Assembly (NCBI GenBank): GCA_018401615.1
Contig: JAGYKN010000005.1
Span: forward strand, 1-64,000
Source: Burkholderiaceae bacterium
GTDB taxonomy: Bacteria; Pseudomonadota; Gammaproteobacteria; Burkholderiales; Burkholderiaceae_A
Direction: 5' to 3'
DNA: 64,000 bases
The notes below the pieces were generated by a model, which saw only the letters and a program-made list of their open reading frames with translations, was not told the origin of the DNA and did not search any database. The position numbers and the translations under genes were made by a program. Shown in pieces: positions 8,803 to 16,655 of the stretch. The first letter of the stretch is position 1; every line of letters begins with the position of its first letter.

Positions 8803-9624
8803 ATGCCTTTGAATCAGCCCATTGCAAGCCTTCGGGGCCGCACCGTCTGGGTGGTGGGCGGCTCAGCTGGCATTGGAATGGCCCTGGCGCAACAGGCCTT
8901 GGCTCAGGGGGCGCGGCTCATTGTGTCGGGTCGCCGAGCGCAGGCACTGGCCGAGGCCTTTCCATCTGAGGCCGTGAGATTCGAGGCCGTGAGACGAGAG
9001 GTCTTGGACATCACCGAGCGCGGTGGGGCCCAGCGCGTTCTTGATGGATTGGCAGCCGATGGCTGGCTGCCCGACCTGGTCTTCTGGGTGGCGGGCGACT
9101 ACAAGCCCCAGCCCATTGAAGACTTTCAGGTGGAGGATGCGCGTCAGGTGATAGAGACCAACCTTCTGGCCTGCTACGACGGGCTTCGTGCCCTGCTCAA
9201 CCATTGGCTGCCACTGGCGCCCGCGCGAGCGGCCCAAGGGGTGCCAAGGTTTCATGTCTGCTGGTTCTCAAGCGTGGCGGGCTACCGCGGCCTGCCACTG
9301 GCGTTGTCGTACAGCGCGAGCAAGGCGGGCTTAAACGCCATGGCCGAGACAAGTTTTGTGGAACTCAAGCCCAAGGGCATCGATGTCTCACTGGTCTGCC
9401 CGGGCTTTGTGAAGACCCGGCTCACCGATGGAAACGACTTCAAGATGCCCGCACTCATCTCGATTGACGAGGCTGCAGAGCAAACGCTTCGGGGGCTCGC
9501 CAGGGGTGAGTTTGAAATTCATTACCCCAAGCGGTTCACCTGGTTCATGAAGGTGCTCAGGGTGTTGCCCCATGGGCTCTTCTTTTGGTTGATGGGGAAG
9601 ACAAGACGCCCCCATCAGGATTAA
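8803..9624 (+). CDS. Short-chain dehydrogenase/reductase (SDR)
   Basis: NAD(P)-dependent oxidoreductase of 273 aa. The cofactor motif GGSAGIGMALA (about residues 19-29), an Asn-containing ETNLLACYDG stretch, and the catalytic Ser and YSASK (Tyr/Lys, about residues 167-171) are present, followed by CPGFVKTRLTD. The C-terminus carries a hydrophobic segment (about 250-265). It belongs to the lipid-modification gene run and may reduce or oxidise a modified acyl chain; the substrate is unknown. A 15-bp duplication (8968-8997) gives a repeated EAVR in a loop after the second strand. Confidence 0.87.
   Translation: MPLNQPIASLRGRTVWVVGGSAGIGMALAQQALAQGARLIVSGRRAQALAEAFPSEAVRFEAVRREVLDITERGGAQRVLDGLAADGWLPDLVFWVAGDYKPQPIEDFQVEDARQVIETNLLACYDGLRALLNHWLPLAPARAAQGVPRFHVCWFSSVAGYRGLPLALSYSASKAGLNAMAETSFVELKPKGIDVSLVCPGFVKTRLTDGNDFKMPALISIDEAAEQTLRGLARGEFEIHYPKRFTWFMKVLRVLPHGLFFWLMGKTRRPHQD
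8968..8997 (+). repeat. 15-bp tandem duplication inside the SDR gene
   Basis: Two adjacent 15-bp copies beginning GAGGCCGTGAGA (8968-8982 and 8983-8997) differ only in the last three bases. In frame, they encode EAVRF followed by EAVRR. Confidence 0.85.
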
Positions 9625-9668
9625 ACAAAAGGCATGGCCCTGGGGGCTGGCCCTCATAATCGTTGAAC

Positions 9669-10181
9669 ATGATCACAACGCCAAGCCCGAACGATTTTCT
9701 GCAGGCCGCTGCCAACCTCGGGCCCCAGACCCTGGACACGCTGGTGGCCCGCTACCACCCGCAGGCCCGGTTCCAAGACCCCTTCCAAACCGTCACGGGG
9801 CGCGACGCCATCGCAGCCGTCTACCGCGGCATGTTTGCCAACCTCATCGAGCCCCGGTTCACCGACCTGGCCGTGGCGGTGGTCCCTGCCAATGCCAGTG
9901 CCACTGCCACTGCCACTGCTAACGAGAATGCCCTTGGCAGCCCAGGCCCTTGCTGGGCGGTGCGATGGGTCTTTCGGTTCCGTGTGAAGCCCGGCTCGCC
10001 CGAGCAGGCCATTGCCGGCACCAGTTGGTTGTGGCTGTGCCCCGAGACCGGACTGATTCAAGACCATCAAGACCATTGGGACGCAAGCGAACTCTTTGCG
10101 GCCTTTCCAGCCCTGGGCTGGGCCGTGAGGGGCCTCAAAAAACGCATCTCAGCTTCAGGTCATGTCACGGAAAAGACTTGA
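9669..10181 (+). CDS. NTF2-like (SnoaL-type) protein
   Basis: Protein of 170 aa with the NTF2-like cone fold pattern: an N-terminal helix with LVARYHPQARFQDPF, then GRDAIAAVYRGMFANL, and a late TSWLWLCPETGLIQDHQDHWDASE strand. ATG at 9669 is preferred to the TTG at 9663. A low-complexity insert of alternating Ala and Thr/Ser (nt 9888-9923) interrupts a loop. SnoaL-like proteins accompany SDR and Cfa genes in comparable clusters; whether this one is an enzyme or binds a ligand cannot be told. Confidence 0.8.
   Translation: MITTPSPNDFLQAAANLGPQTLDTLVARYHPQARFQDPFQTVTGRDAIAAVYRGMFANLIEPRFTDLAVAVVPANASATATATANENALGSPGPCWAVRWVFRFRVKPGSPEQAIAGTSWLWLCPETGLIQDHQDHWDASELFAAFPALGWAVRGLKKRISASGHVTEKT
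9888..9923 (+). repeat. Hexanucleotide microsatellite in the NTF2-like gene
   Basis: Six consecutive 6-bp units of the form GCCAAT, GCCAGT, GCCACT (three times), GCTAAC encode an alternating Ala-Asn/Ser/Thr stretch. Three central units are identical, as expected of slippage-driven expansion in a loop. Confidence 0.85.
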
Positions 10182-10201
10182 AACCTTTATAGAATAGGGC
10201 A

Positions 10202-11080
10202 GTGAAAACAATCAACGCCAACCACATGCTCTACCCCGAACTCTTTCGCGCATTCGAACGGGTTCGCTGGGATCTCGACAAAGACATCGACTGGGCCTCC
10301 TTTGATGCCAGTCAACTCACAGACGAGCAGGCCTTTACCATCAAGATGAATGCCATCACCGAGTGGGCGGCCCTGCCAGCCACCGAGATGTTCCTGCGCG
10401 ACAACCGCCACGACAGCGACTTCTCAGCCTTCATGTCGGTCTGGTTCTACGAAGAACAAAAGCACAGCCTCGTGCTCATGGAATACCTTCGCCGCTTCAA
10501 GCCCGAGATGGTGCCCAGCGAGGCGGAGCTTCATGCGGTGCGCTTTGAATTCGACCCGGCCCCCGCCCTCGAGACCCTGATGCTGCACTTCTGTGGCGAG
10601 ATTCGGCTCAACCACTGGTACCGCTGTGCGGCCCAATGGCACACCGAGCCCGTCATCAAGCAGATCTACGAGACCATTGCCAAAGACGAAGCCCGCCATG
10701 GGGGCGCCTACCTGCGCTACATGAAAAAGGCCCTCCAACAGGTGGGCGACAACGCTCGCTCGGCCTTTGCCAAGATTGGCGTGCTCATGGCCTCGGCCAG
10801 TCGCACGGCCAAGGCCCTTCACCCCACCAACCTGCATGTGAACGAGTCGCTCTACCCCAACGACACCGTGCAGAGCCGCCTGCCCGAACCTGGCTGGCTC
10901 GAGCGTTGGCTCGACGAGCAGATTCGCTTTAACACCGACTGGGAAAAGAAGGTGGCCGAGCGCATCTTGCACAACCTGAGCCTGCTCTTTGATCGACCCT
11001 TCGAGAGCGTGCAGGAGCTCAACCGGTTCCGAAAGGAAATCAACCGCGGCCTGGCCAGCCCGAGCTCGCAGCCCGTTTGA
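10202..11080 (+). CDS. Ferritin-like di-iron protein, acyl-ACP-desaturase-like
   Basis: All-helical protein of 292 aa. Its acidic and His pattern fits a carboxylate-bridged di-iron site: Glu near residues 54-62 (ITEW, PATEMF), EEQKH at 84-88, Glu in FCGEIRLNHW (about 131) and DEARH (about 159-163). The two ExxH pairs resemble those of plant-type soluble acyl-ACP desaturases and related oxidases. Start is GTG at 10202, 20 nt after the NTF2-like gene; its stop overlaps the hldC start. Placement after the Cfa/SDR/DUF1365 genes suggests a fatty-acid desaturation or hydroxylation role, but this is inference; it could be another di-iron oxygenase. Confidence 0.75.
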   Translation: MKTINANHMLYPELFRAFERVRWDLDKDIDWASFDASQLTDEQAFTIKMNAITEWAALPATEMFLRDNRHDSDFSAFMSVWFYEEQKHSLVLMEYLRRFKPEMVPSEAELHAVRFEFDPAPALETLMLHFCGEIRLNHWYRCAAQWHTEPVIKQIYETIAKDEARHGGAYLRYMKKALQQVGDNARSAFAKIGVLMASASRTAKALHPTNLHVNESLYPNDTVQSRLPEPGWLERWLDEQIRFNTDWEKKVAERILHNLSLLFDRPFESVQELNRFRKEINRGLASPSSQPV

Positions 11081-11589
11081 CCCCCCCACTGCTTTTCCTC
11101 AACAAGATTCACCCCGCCTCGGGGGTCGACGACGCCCCGAGCGCAGGCCTGCTGGCGGCGGTGGCTGCCCTGCCCAAGCCGGTGGTCTTTACCAATGGCG
11201 TCTTCGACCTGCTCCACCGCGGCCATGTGACGTTGCTGGCGCAGGCCCGTGCCCAAGGCGCAAGCCTGGTGCTGGCGCTCAACGACGACGCCTCGGTCCG
11301 GCGCCTCAACAAGGGGGCAGACCGCCCCATCAACGCCTTGGAAGACCGCATGGCCGTGGCAGCCGCCCTGGGCTGCGTGGATGTGGTCACGGGTTTTTCA
11401 GACGACACGCCGCTTGCGCTCATTCTGGCCATGCGGCCCGATGTGCTGGTCAAGGGTGGCGACTGGGAGCTCGAGGACATCGTGGGGGGGGCCGAGGTGC
11501 GCAGCTGGGGCGGACGCGTCTTGTCCATCGCCTTTGAGCACGAACGGTCCACCACCGAGACCCTGGCGAGAATTCGAAACGCGCGCTAA
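11077..11589 (+). CDS. hldC: D-glycero-beta-D-manno-heptose 1-phosphate adenylyltransferase
   Basis: Nucleotidyltransferase of 170 aa corresponding to the RfaE domain II (HldC), which makes ADP-heptose for the lipopolysaccharide inner core. Motifs: TNGVFDLLHRGH with the HxGH nucleotide-binding site, ALNDDASVRRL, LVKGGDW and the C-terminal ERSTT. The kinase half (HldA) is not fused and not in the window. It starts with TTG overlapping the stop of the di-iron gene (TTGA) and converges on coaX, the two stop codons overlapping at 11586-11589. Confidence 0.9.
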   Translation: MTPPLLFLNKIHPASGVDDAPSAGLLAAVAALPKPVVFTNGVFDLLHRGHVTLLAQARAQGASLVLALNDDASVRRLNKGADRPINALEDRMAVAAALGCVDVVTGFSDDTPLALILAMRPDVLVKGGDWELEDIVGGAEVRSWGGRVLSIAFEHERSTTETLARIRNAR

Positions 11590-12455
11590 GCCATCTGCCG
11601 CATCACGCGAAAGATGCCATCGAACACAAGATCTGGACAGTGCTGGGCCGTTGCAAGGGGGCCTTGAGGGCCATGGCCACCAACCCGCTCAATGCACTCG
11701 GCGTGGTGCTCAATCCAGGCCTGGGCATGGCCCCCATGGACAACCATTGCATCTGCAGGTGGCAAAGCCAAGATGGGCGCTGTCTGGGCCAGGCCGATGC
11801 CGTGAGCCAAGGCCCCAGACGAATCTTGCGGCCATCCTGCAGCAGAGAGCCCCTGGGCTGGGGCATCAAACAGGGGCGCCAAGGCCGAGGTTCCTGCACA
11901 GAGCATCGATCTCATCAGGCCAATCCCGGGCAGGATGACACCACCGTCGAACTGCCAGTTCGGGCCAACGTTGTCACCCGGCATCTGCGAGGAGCGCGTC
12001 AGGCCATCGATGACGGTGGCCGTGCCCGCCGAGACCACGAGCACACTCATGGCGCTTGGAAGCCTTGCCTCTGCCCACTGGACGGCGCCCAAGGCCGCCG
12101 CCCAGCGGTCTGCACCGAGTTGCTTGGGGTCTCGGTAGCCATTGGTGAGGCGCGCCAGTTTGGGCTCCGACCTGACACGACAGACCGGTGCCTCGGTGAC
12201 CCGCTCACCCCATTGCAGCAGGGCATTGGTCTGGTCAGTCGAGGCAACAGAAACCAGCCCCATCGCACACTCGACCCCTTGATCGTTGAGCCGTGTGAGG
12301 GCGGCCCCACAGGCCTCTTCAAGATCAGCTGCGAGCGCTGCGCCCGGTCTTGCGACTGATGACATGGCGCCCTGCTCGAGCAGCCCACCACCTGGCCCAA
12401 GAAGCTGCCACTTGAGGCGACTGTTGCCCAGGTCGCAGAGCAAAACAGCCCTCAA
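11586..12455 (-). CDS. coaX: Type III pantothenate kinase
   Basis: Phosphorylates pantothenate in coenzyme A synthesis; type III enzymes need a monovalent cation and are not feedback-inhibited by CoA. Motifs are LCDLGNSRLKW near the N-terminus, GADRWAAALGA (substrate/dimer Asp), VVSAGTATVIDG (phosphate binding) and GGVILPG. The TTG start overlaps the birA stop as TTGA (12452-12455), giving 289 aa; the longer frame upstream lies inside birA. birA-coaX adjacency is standard in Burkholderiales. Confidence 0.92.
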   Translation of the reverse strand: MRAVLLCDLGNSRLKWQLLGPGGGLLEQGAMSSVARPGAALAADLEEACGAALTRLNDQGVECAMGLVSVASTDQTNALLQWGERVTEAPVCRVRSEPKLARLTNGYRDPKQLGADRWAAALGAVQWAEARLPSAMSVLVVSAGTATVIDGLTRSSQMPGDNVGPNWQFDGGVILPGIGLMRSMLCAGTSALAPLFDAPAQGLSAAGWPQDSSGALAHGIGLAQTAPILALPPADAMVVHGGHAQAWIEHHAECIERVGGHGPQGPLATAQHCPDLVFDGIFRVMRQMA

Positions 12456-13231
12456 GCGGCCACCCCTCGAAGGGACACCGCACCCAAGGCCCTCGTCACC
12501 ACCCTGCCGTCGGCCAATCGCAGGCGAAGCCGGCCATCTGGGGCGACACCCTCGGAGTGGCCCTCGAGCCGCTCTGAGGATGCCAACAGCACAACGGGCT
12601 CGCCAATGTGCGCGTCCCACTGTGCGTGGGCACTTGACTGGGCGAGGGCGTCAATCTGAGGGGCTTGCGCCAGGTCTGCCACCGCCTGGACCAAGGGAAC
12701 CACCCACTCCATCACGGAGGTTGACGGGGCAGCCAACTCCAGAAGGCCCACCGCGTCGTGCAGGCCATCCGGTTTGGGAACCCGCCAACGCCCGTTCAAA
12801 CCAATCCCAGCGACCAGCCAGCCTTGACCTGACACGGTGAGCCTCTGAACCAAGACCCCACCCGCCTTGTGGCCATGGCACAGGATGTCGTTGGGCCACT
12901 TTAAGGCGAGACCAGCAGCGGCCTGTGCGGGAATTCGGGTGCACAGCACCTCCACGACAGCAACACCAAGCCAAGTCGGCCAGGGTGGGGGGGTGTCCTG
13001 CGACAAGCCCTGCACCACCTGGCCAGGCAGTTGCGGCCAAGCCAAACTCAGGGCAAGACCATCACCGCATGAGACCCAGGCGCGGCCATGCTGGCCAATG
13101 CCAGCGGTTTGCTCTCGCGAGACCAACGCGAATGGGGTGCGGGCCCGACCCTCACGAACCCGCTCCATTGCGAGCAGGTGAGTCGACCCCACAGCAAGGC
13201 AACGCTCAATCGGCCACATGCTTGGCATCAT
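12452..13231 (-). CDS. birA: Biotin--[acetyl-CoA-carboxylase] ligase, monofunctional
   Basis: Attaches biotin to the biotin carboxyl carrier protein through biotinoyl-AMP. It lacks the N-terminal helix-turn-helix of repressor-type BirA. Motifs: VGSTHLLA near the start, EQTAG.G..GRAW (the adenylate loop), LALKWPNDIL, the HKAGGVLV lysine and GIGLNGRW. The adenylate loop reads GIGQHGR instead of the usual GRGRxGR, so both loop arginines before the final GR are replaced. The start is uncertain: ATGs lie at 13231, 13228 and 13219, and the gene is divergent from the VanZ-like gene with only a few nt between them. Confidence 0.88.
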   Translation of the reverse strand: MMPSMWPIERCLAVGSTHLLAMERVREGRARTPFALVSREQTAGIGQHGRAWVSCGDGLALSLAWPQLPGQVVQGLSQDTPPPWPTWLGVAVVEVLCTRIPAQAAAGLALKWPNDILCHGHKAGGVLVQRLTVSGQGWLVAGIGLNGRWRVPKPDGLHDAVGLLELAAPSTSVMEWVVPLVQAVADLAQAPQIDALAQSSAHAQWDAHIGEPVVLLASSERLEGHSEGVAPDGRLRLRLADGRVVTRALGAVSLRGVAA

Positions 13232-13237
13232 ACGGAG

Positions 13238-14404
13238 ATGAACCATTGGATGCGCGAACGCGTGGGGTGGGAACGCTGGCTTGTTGGGTTGGGCCTGCTG
13301 CTGGCCATCGGCCTCATCAGCCTCTACCCCTATGCGGGTTGGGCATGGCCCGCTCAGGGTCATCCCTTCTCATTTCTATTTGCCCCAATGCCCAGATACC
13401 GAACGAGTTTCGACCTCTGGACCAATCTGCTGGCCTACCTGCCACTGGGGGCTGTCTGGGCCAATATTTTTCGCCAACGTGGTCTGCTGCGTGCCGTGCT
13501 CATGGCCACCCTTGTTGGGGTGGCTTGGTCATTCACCATGGAGTCAGCCCAATCCTTCCTGCCCACTCGACGGCCTCAGTGGCTAGACCTCCTGGCCAAT
13601 GGCACTGGCGCTGCCCTGGGCGCCCTTGCCTGGGCCCTGCTGGCGCAGCGCGTTCGCAGCAGGGCTCGGATCCAACGCGTCCACATCTGGGGCAGTGGTC
13701 CCATCAGCCTGACCGGGGCCCTTGGACTGACCCTGCTCTGGCTTTTTGCACAAGCCGCGCCCACCCCCATCTGGTTGGCATTCGGAGACGTCTTGCCCAT
13801 TGAATTCGGGATACGGCCCTTCGGGGCCCTCGATGCCCTGACAGGATCAAGCCTGCCACTTGCCGAGGGTGAACGCATCTTCACAGAGGCAAGCCTGGTG
13901 GTCTGCGCCCTGCTGGGCCTGGCCATCCATCTGAAACTTGGCCTGTCTGGCCAGCCAAGCTGGTGGCTTCGTCAGGTTGCTGATAACTGGGCCTGGGTCA
14001 TCACAGCCGCGTTGGTGATTGGTGTGGGCTCGAGGACGGCCTGGATATTGCTGCTTCAACCGCCTCCCCTTGGGGTGGAGGCGATCTGGGCGAGCCTTGC
14101 GGCTTGGTTTAGCCCTGGGGTGCAGGTGGGCCTGCTGCTGGTGGCCCTCTTGGGCGCGGCTGTGGCGTTTTTAGCGCCCCTGGGTCTGTGCGGACTCGGC
14201 ATGGTGTTGTCGCTCCTGATGGTCATGCTGGCCTCGGGACTGCCCAGTTCAGTGGCCGAACCCAGCACACCAATCGTCTTGGCCCAGGGTCAGTGGGTCA
14301 ACTTGCGCGGGCTCGCGGCCTGGGCGGCAACCCTCTGGCCAATCATTTCCATGGCGTGGTTGGGGCTCTGGATGCTCAAAAGCCGCCGTACACTACGCCG
14401 ATGA
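13238..14404 (+). CDS. VanZ-like family membrane protein
   Basis: Membrane protein of 388 aa with about 9-10 hydrophobic segments. The N-terminal third holds the VanZ-like pattern: FDLWTNLLAYLPLGAVWANIF, then MESAQSFLPTRRPQWLDLLANGTGAALGAL (about residues 110-140). The C-terminal half is additional membrane helices typical of the beta-proteobacterial form. Function is unknown; despite the name, there is no glycopeptide-resistance context. Its stop overlaps the ferredoxin start (ATGA). Confidence 0.82.
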   Translation: MNHWMRERVGWERWLVGLGLLLAIGLISLYPYAGWAWPAQGHPFSFLFAPMPRYRTSFDLWTNLLAYLPLGAVWANIFRQRGLLRAVLMATLVGVAWSFTMESAQSFLPTRRPQWLDLLANGTGAALGALAWALLAQRVRSRARIQRVHIWGSGPISLTGALGLTLLWLFAQAAPTPIWLAFGDVLPIEFGIRPFGALDALTGSSLPLAEGERIFTEASLVVCALLGLAIHLKLGLSGQPSWWLRQVADNWAWVITAALVIGVGSRTAWILLLQPPPLGVEAIWASLAAWFSPGVQVGLLLVALLGAAVAFLAPLGLCGLGMVLSLLMVMLASGLPSSVAEPSTPIVLAQGQWVNLRGLAAWAATLWPIISMAWLGLWMLKSRRTLRR

Positions 14405-14712
14405 GCCCATATAAACACCATGTCTTCTTTTGCACCAACCAACGCAACGCCGGATCAGACTGCTGCAACAACTGCGGGGCCTCTGCACTCCAGGCCCATG
14501 CCAAGGACCGCATCAAGGCCCTGCGACTCAACGGCGAGGGCAAGGTTCGAATCAATAAAGCTGGGTGCCTCGACCGATGCGACTTTGGCCCTGTCATGGT
14601 GGTCTACCCAGAGGGCATCTGGTATCAGTACGTCGATCAGACGGACATCGACGAGATCATTGATCAGCACCTTGTCAAGGGCGAGCCCGTGGAGCGACTT
14701 CGGATCGCGTGA
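14401..14712 (+). CDS. Thioredoxin-like [2Fe-2S] ferredoxin
   Basis: Small protein (103 aa) of the thioredoxin-like 2Fe-2S ferredoxin family (NuoE-like fold). Cluster-ligand candidates lie in FFCTNQR, DCCNNCG and AGCLDRCDFGP. The ATG at 14401 shares bases with the VanZ stop and matches the family N-terminus (YKHHVFFCTN); a longer frame to the left lies inside vanZ. It is probably co-translated with the following hydrolase (GTGA overlap at 14709-14712). The electron partner is unknown. Confidence 0.88.
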   Translation: MSPYKHHVFFCTNQRNAGSDCCNNCGASALQAHAKDRIKALRLNGEGKVRINKAGCLDRCDFGPVMVVYPEGIWYQYVDQTDIDEIIDQHLVKGEPVERLRIA

Positions 14713-15374
14713 ACGCCCAGACCGACGTCCACCTTATTGCGGGACCAGCTGGCGCACTGGACATTGCACTAGACCGGCCAGCCGCTGGCGTCTCCCCGAT
14801 TGGCCTGGCCGTGATTGCCCACCCCCATCCTTTGTTTGGGGGCACCCGCGACAACAAAGTGGTTCAGACCATCGCCAGGGCCCTGATGAGTCGCGGACTG
14901 ATCTGCCTGCGGCCCAATTTTCGAGGGGTCGGCCAGAGCGAGGGCGCTCACAGCCTGGGCATTGGTGAACAAGACGACCTCTGGGCCACCTGGCAATGGG
15001 CCGAAGCGACCCTTGGCGCCAATGCAGGGCCCAGCCGTTGGATGGCAGGCTTCTCGTTCGGTGCAGTGATGTCGTCTCACCTGGCCGCAAACTGGGAGGC
15101 TGGTCGAGCAGCCCGAGGGCTGCCGCCACAGCGACTCGGGGTCTGCCTGCTGGTGGGGCTGGCCACAGAGCGCATGTCGCCATCGCCCCCCGTGGCGATG
15201 ACTCGAATGATCCATGGTGAGGCCGACGATGTGGCATCGCTTGCGGGCGCCCTTGACCATGCCCGTCCCTTCAAACAGCCGGTCATGGTCTTGCCTGGGG
15301 CCGGCCATTTCTTTCACGGCATGCTGCCTGAGCTGCGCGAGATGGTGGTCCAGGCGGTCGCAGACATCTCGTGA
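14709..15374 (+). CDS. Alpha/beta hydrolase
   Basis: Cytoplasmic alpha/beta hydrolase of 221 aa resembling the dienelactone-hydrolase/YbgA-type family often annotated simply as alpha/beta hydrolase. It has HPHPLFGGTRDNKVVQ, RPNFRGVGQSEG and the nucleophile elbow GFSFG (Ser about residue 119); late Asp in GEADDVA and His in GAGHFFHG complete a likely triad. Starts with GTG overlapping the ferredoxin stop, and its own stop overlaps the next gene's GTG. The substrate cannot be assigned. Confidence 0.85.
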   Translation: MNAQTDVHLIAGPAGALDIALDRPAAGVSPIGLAVIAHPHPLFGGTRDNKVVQTIARALMSRGLICLRPNFRGVGQSEGAHSLGIGEQDDLWATWQWAEATLGANAGPSRWMAGFSFGAVMSSHLAANWEAGRAARGLPPQRLGVCLLVGLATERMSPSPPVAMTRMIHGEADDVASLAGALDHARPFKQPVMVLPGAGHFFHGMLPELREMVVQAVADIS

Positions 15375-16612
15375 GCGCCAGCGCAACCCTCAAACCACCC
15401 CCAGTCACGCATGGGCTGACCACTGGTTTTGTTGGGGCCCTGATTTGCATTTTCTCTTTAATGGCCGCATCCACCCATGACGCTCAGGCCCAGACCCCCC
15501 AATGGCCAAGTCCCAACGGGGTGTCGGCCAAGGCCTGGATGCTGATTGATCTGAGCACCGGTCAGTCACTAGCAGGCGTTCGGGAGTCCACACCCACTGA
15601 ACCCGGCGGCCTGTCCGTCCTGATGACCGCCTACTTGAGTTTCACGGCGCTTCGGGAGCGTCAAATCCGAATGCAACAAGTGCTCCCAGGCCCGCTTGAA
15701 AATGAAGTGCCGGCCGGGCCAAGGATGTTTCTGGGGGCAGATGGTGCCAAGGTAAGAGACCTCCTCACGGGGGTCATGCTCATGGGTGCGCATGATGCTG
15801 CGGTGAGTCTGGCCAAGGGCATCTCCGGCTCGGAGGACGCCTTTGTGGCGCTCATGAATCAGACCGCCAAGCGGCTTGGCTTACACAACACACGGTTTAC
15901 CAATGCGAGTGGTGCACGAACCGATGTCAATCCAGCGCAGACCACCGCACAAGAGATGGCTGCGCTTGCCATCCAGTTGTACCTCGAATTTCCAGAAGCC
16001 TTTCAGATTGCCAATCAGCGCGAGATCACCTTCAACGGGATACGGCAAACCAACCGCAATCGACTGCTCTGGCTTGACCGCAGTGTGGATGGGCTCATCG
16101 CCATTGACCACCCCACACAGGCCTCCGGCCTGGTCACCGCTCGGCGGCCCCAGCCAATTGGTCCTCGCGAGCAGATCCAACGGCGCCTGATGGTGGTCGT
16201 GTTGCAATCCGACTCTGCTGAGGTGCGCGCCCAAGAGACCCTTGAGCTCTTGAATTTCGGCTTCCAACAGTTCGATGTGGTCCGTCTTTTTAAGCACAAT
16301 GCGGTGGGCTCTGAACTCGAGGTCTTCAAGGGCATCCGCGCCAAATTAAAGGCCGAGTTTCGACAAGATGTCTTGGTGGCTGCGCCGAGATCGCGCTTTG
16401 GTGAACTTCGAACGGAGTTGCAGACCGGCGCCGGCCTGGTGGCCCCTGTCACGGCAGGTCAGCGGGTTGGGAGCATGCGAATTTACCTTGGCCCACTGCA
16501 GATTCATGAGGTGGACCTGGTGGCGGCGGAATCCGTGAAAACCGCCGGCCTGCTCGGGCGCGCCATCGACAGCGTGCGCCTCTTGGTTCGCCCACCCTTT
16601 AAGCCCTTATGA
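15371..16612 (+). CDS. dacC: D-alanyl-D-alanine carboxypeptidase homologue lacking all catalytic motifs
   Basis: Homologue of PBP5/6-type D,D-carboxypeptidases (413 aa) in the conserved place before dat-ybeD-lipB-lipA. An N-terminal hydrophobic segment (about 18-40), the peptidase fold and the C-terminal PBP5-type domain with amphipathic end (about 380-413) are kept: LMTAYLSF, KRLGLHNTRFTNASG and RNRLLWLDRSVDGL align well. However, the SxxK site reads GLSV (residues 80-83), the SxN site reads GAH (139-141) and the KTG site reads IAI (243-245). It should therefore be unable to bind penicillin covalently or cleave D-Ala. The frame is intact, suggesting a retained structural or regulatory role. 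Confidence 0.85.
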   Translation: MSASATLKPPPVTHGLTTGFVGALICIFSLMAASTHDAQAQTPQWPSPNGVSAKAWMLIDLSTGQSLAGVRESTPTEPGGLSVLMTAYLSFTALRERQIRMQQVLPGPLENEVPAGPRMFLGADGAKVRDLLTGVMLMGAHDAAVSLAKGISGSEDAFVALMNQTAKRLGLHNTRFTNASGARTDVNPAQTTAQEMAALAIQLYLEFPEAFQIANQREITFNGIRQTNRNRLLWLDRSVDGLIAIDHPTQASGLVTARRPQPIGPREQIQRRLMVVVLQSDSAEVRAQETLELLNFGFQQFDVVRLFKHNAVGSELEVFKGIRAKLKAEFRQDVLVAAPRSRFGELRTELQTGAGLVAPVTAGQRVGSMRIYLGPLQIHEVDLVAAESVKTAGLLGRAIDSVRLLVRPPFKPL

Positions 16613-16655
16613 TTTGATCCCCTGCGATTTGACCCCCTGTGAATTGATTCTCGAT
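16611..16655 (+). repeat. Three imperfect 15-bp tandem units between dacC and dat
   Basis: Units GATTTGATCCCCTGC (16611-16625), GATTTGACCCCCTGT (16626-16640) and a more diverged GAATTGATTCTCGAT (16641-16655) fill the gap from the dacC stop to the dat start codon, which lies in the third unit. No hairpin or clear ribosome-binding site is formed. Confidence 0.75.

Noticed and set aside
3146-10181. Horizontally acquired island
   Set aside because: Base composition and overlap style match flanking core genes, and there is no integrase, tRNA junction or flanking repeat.
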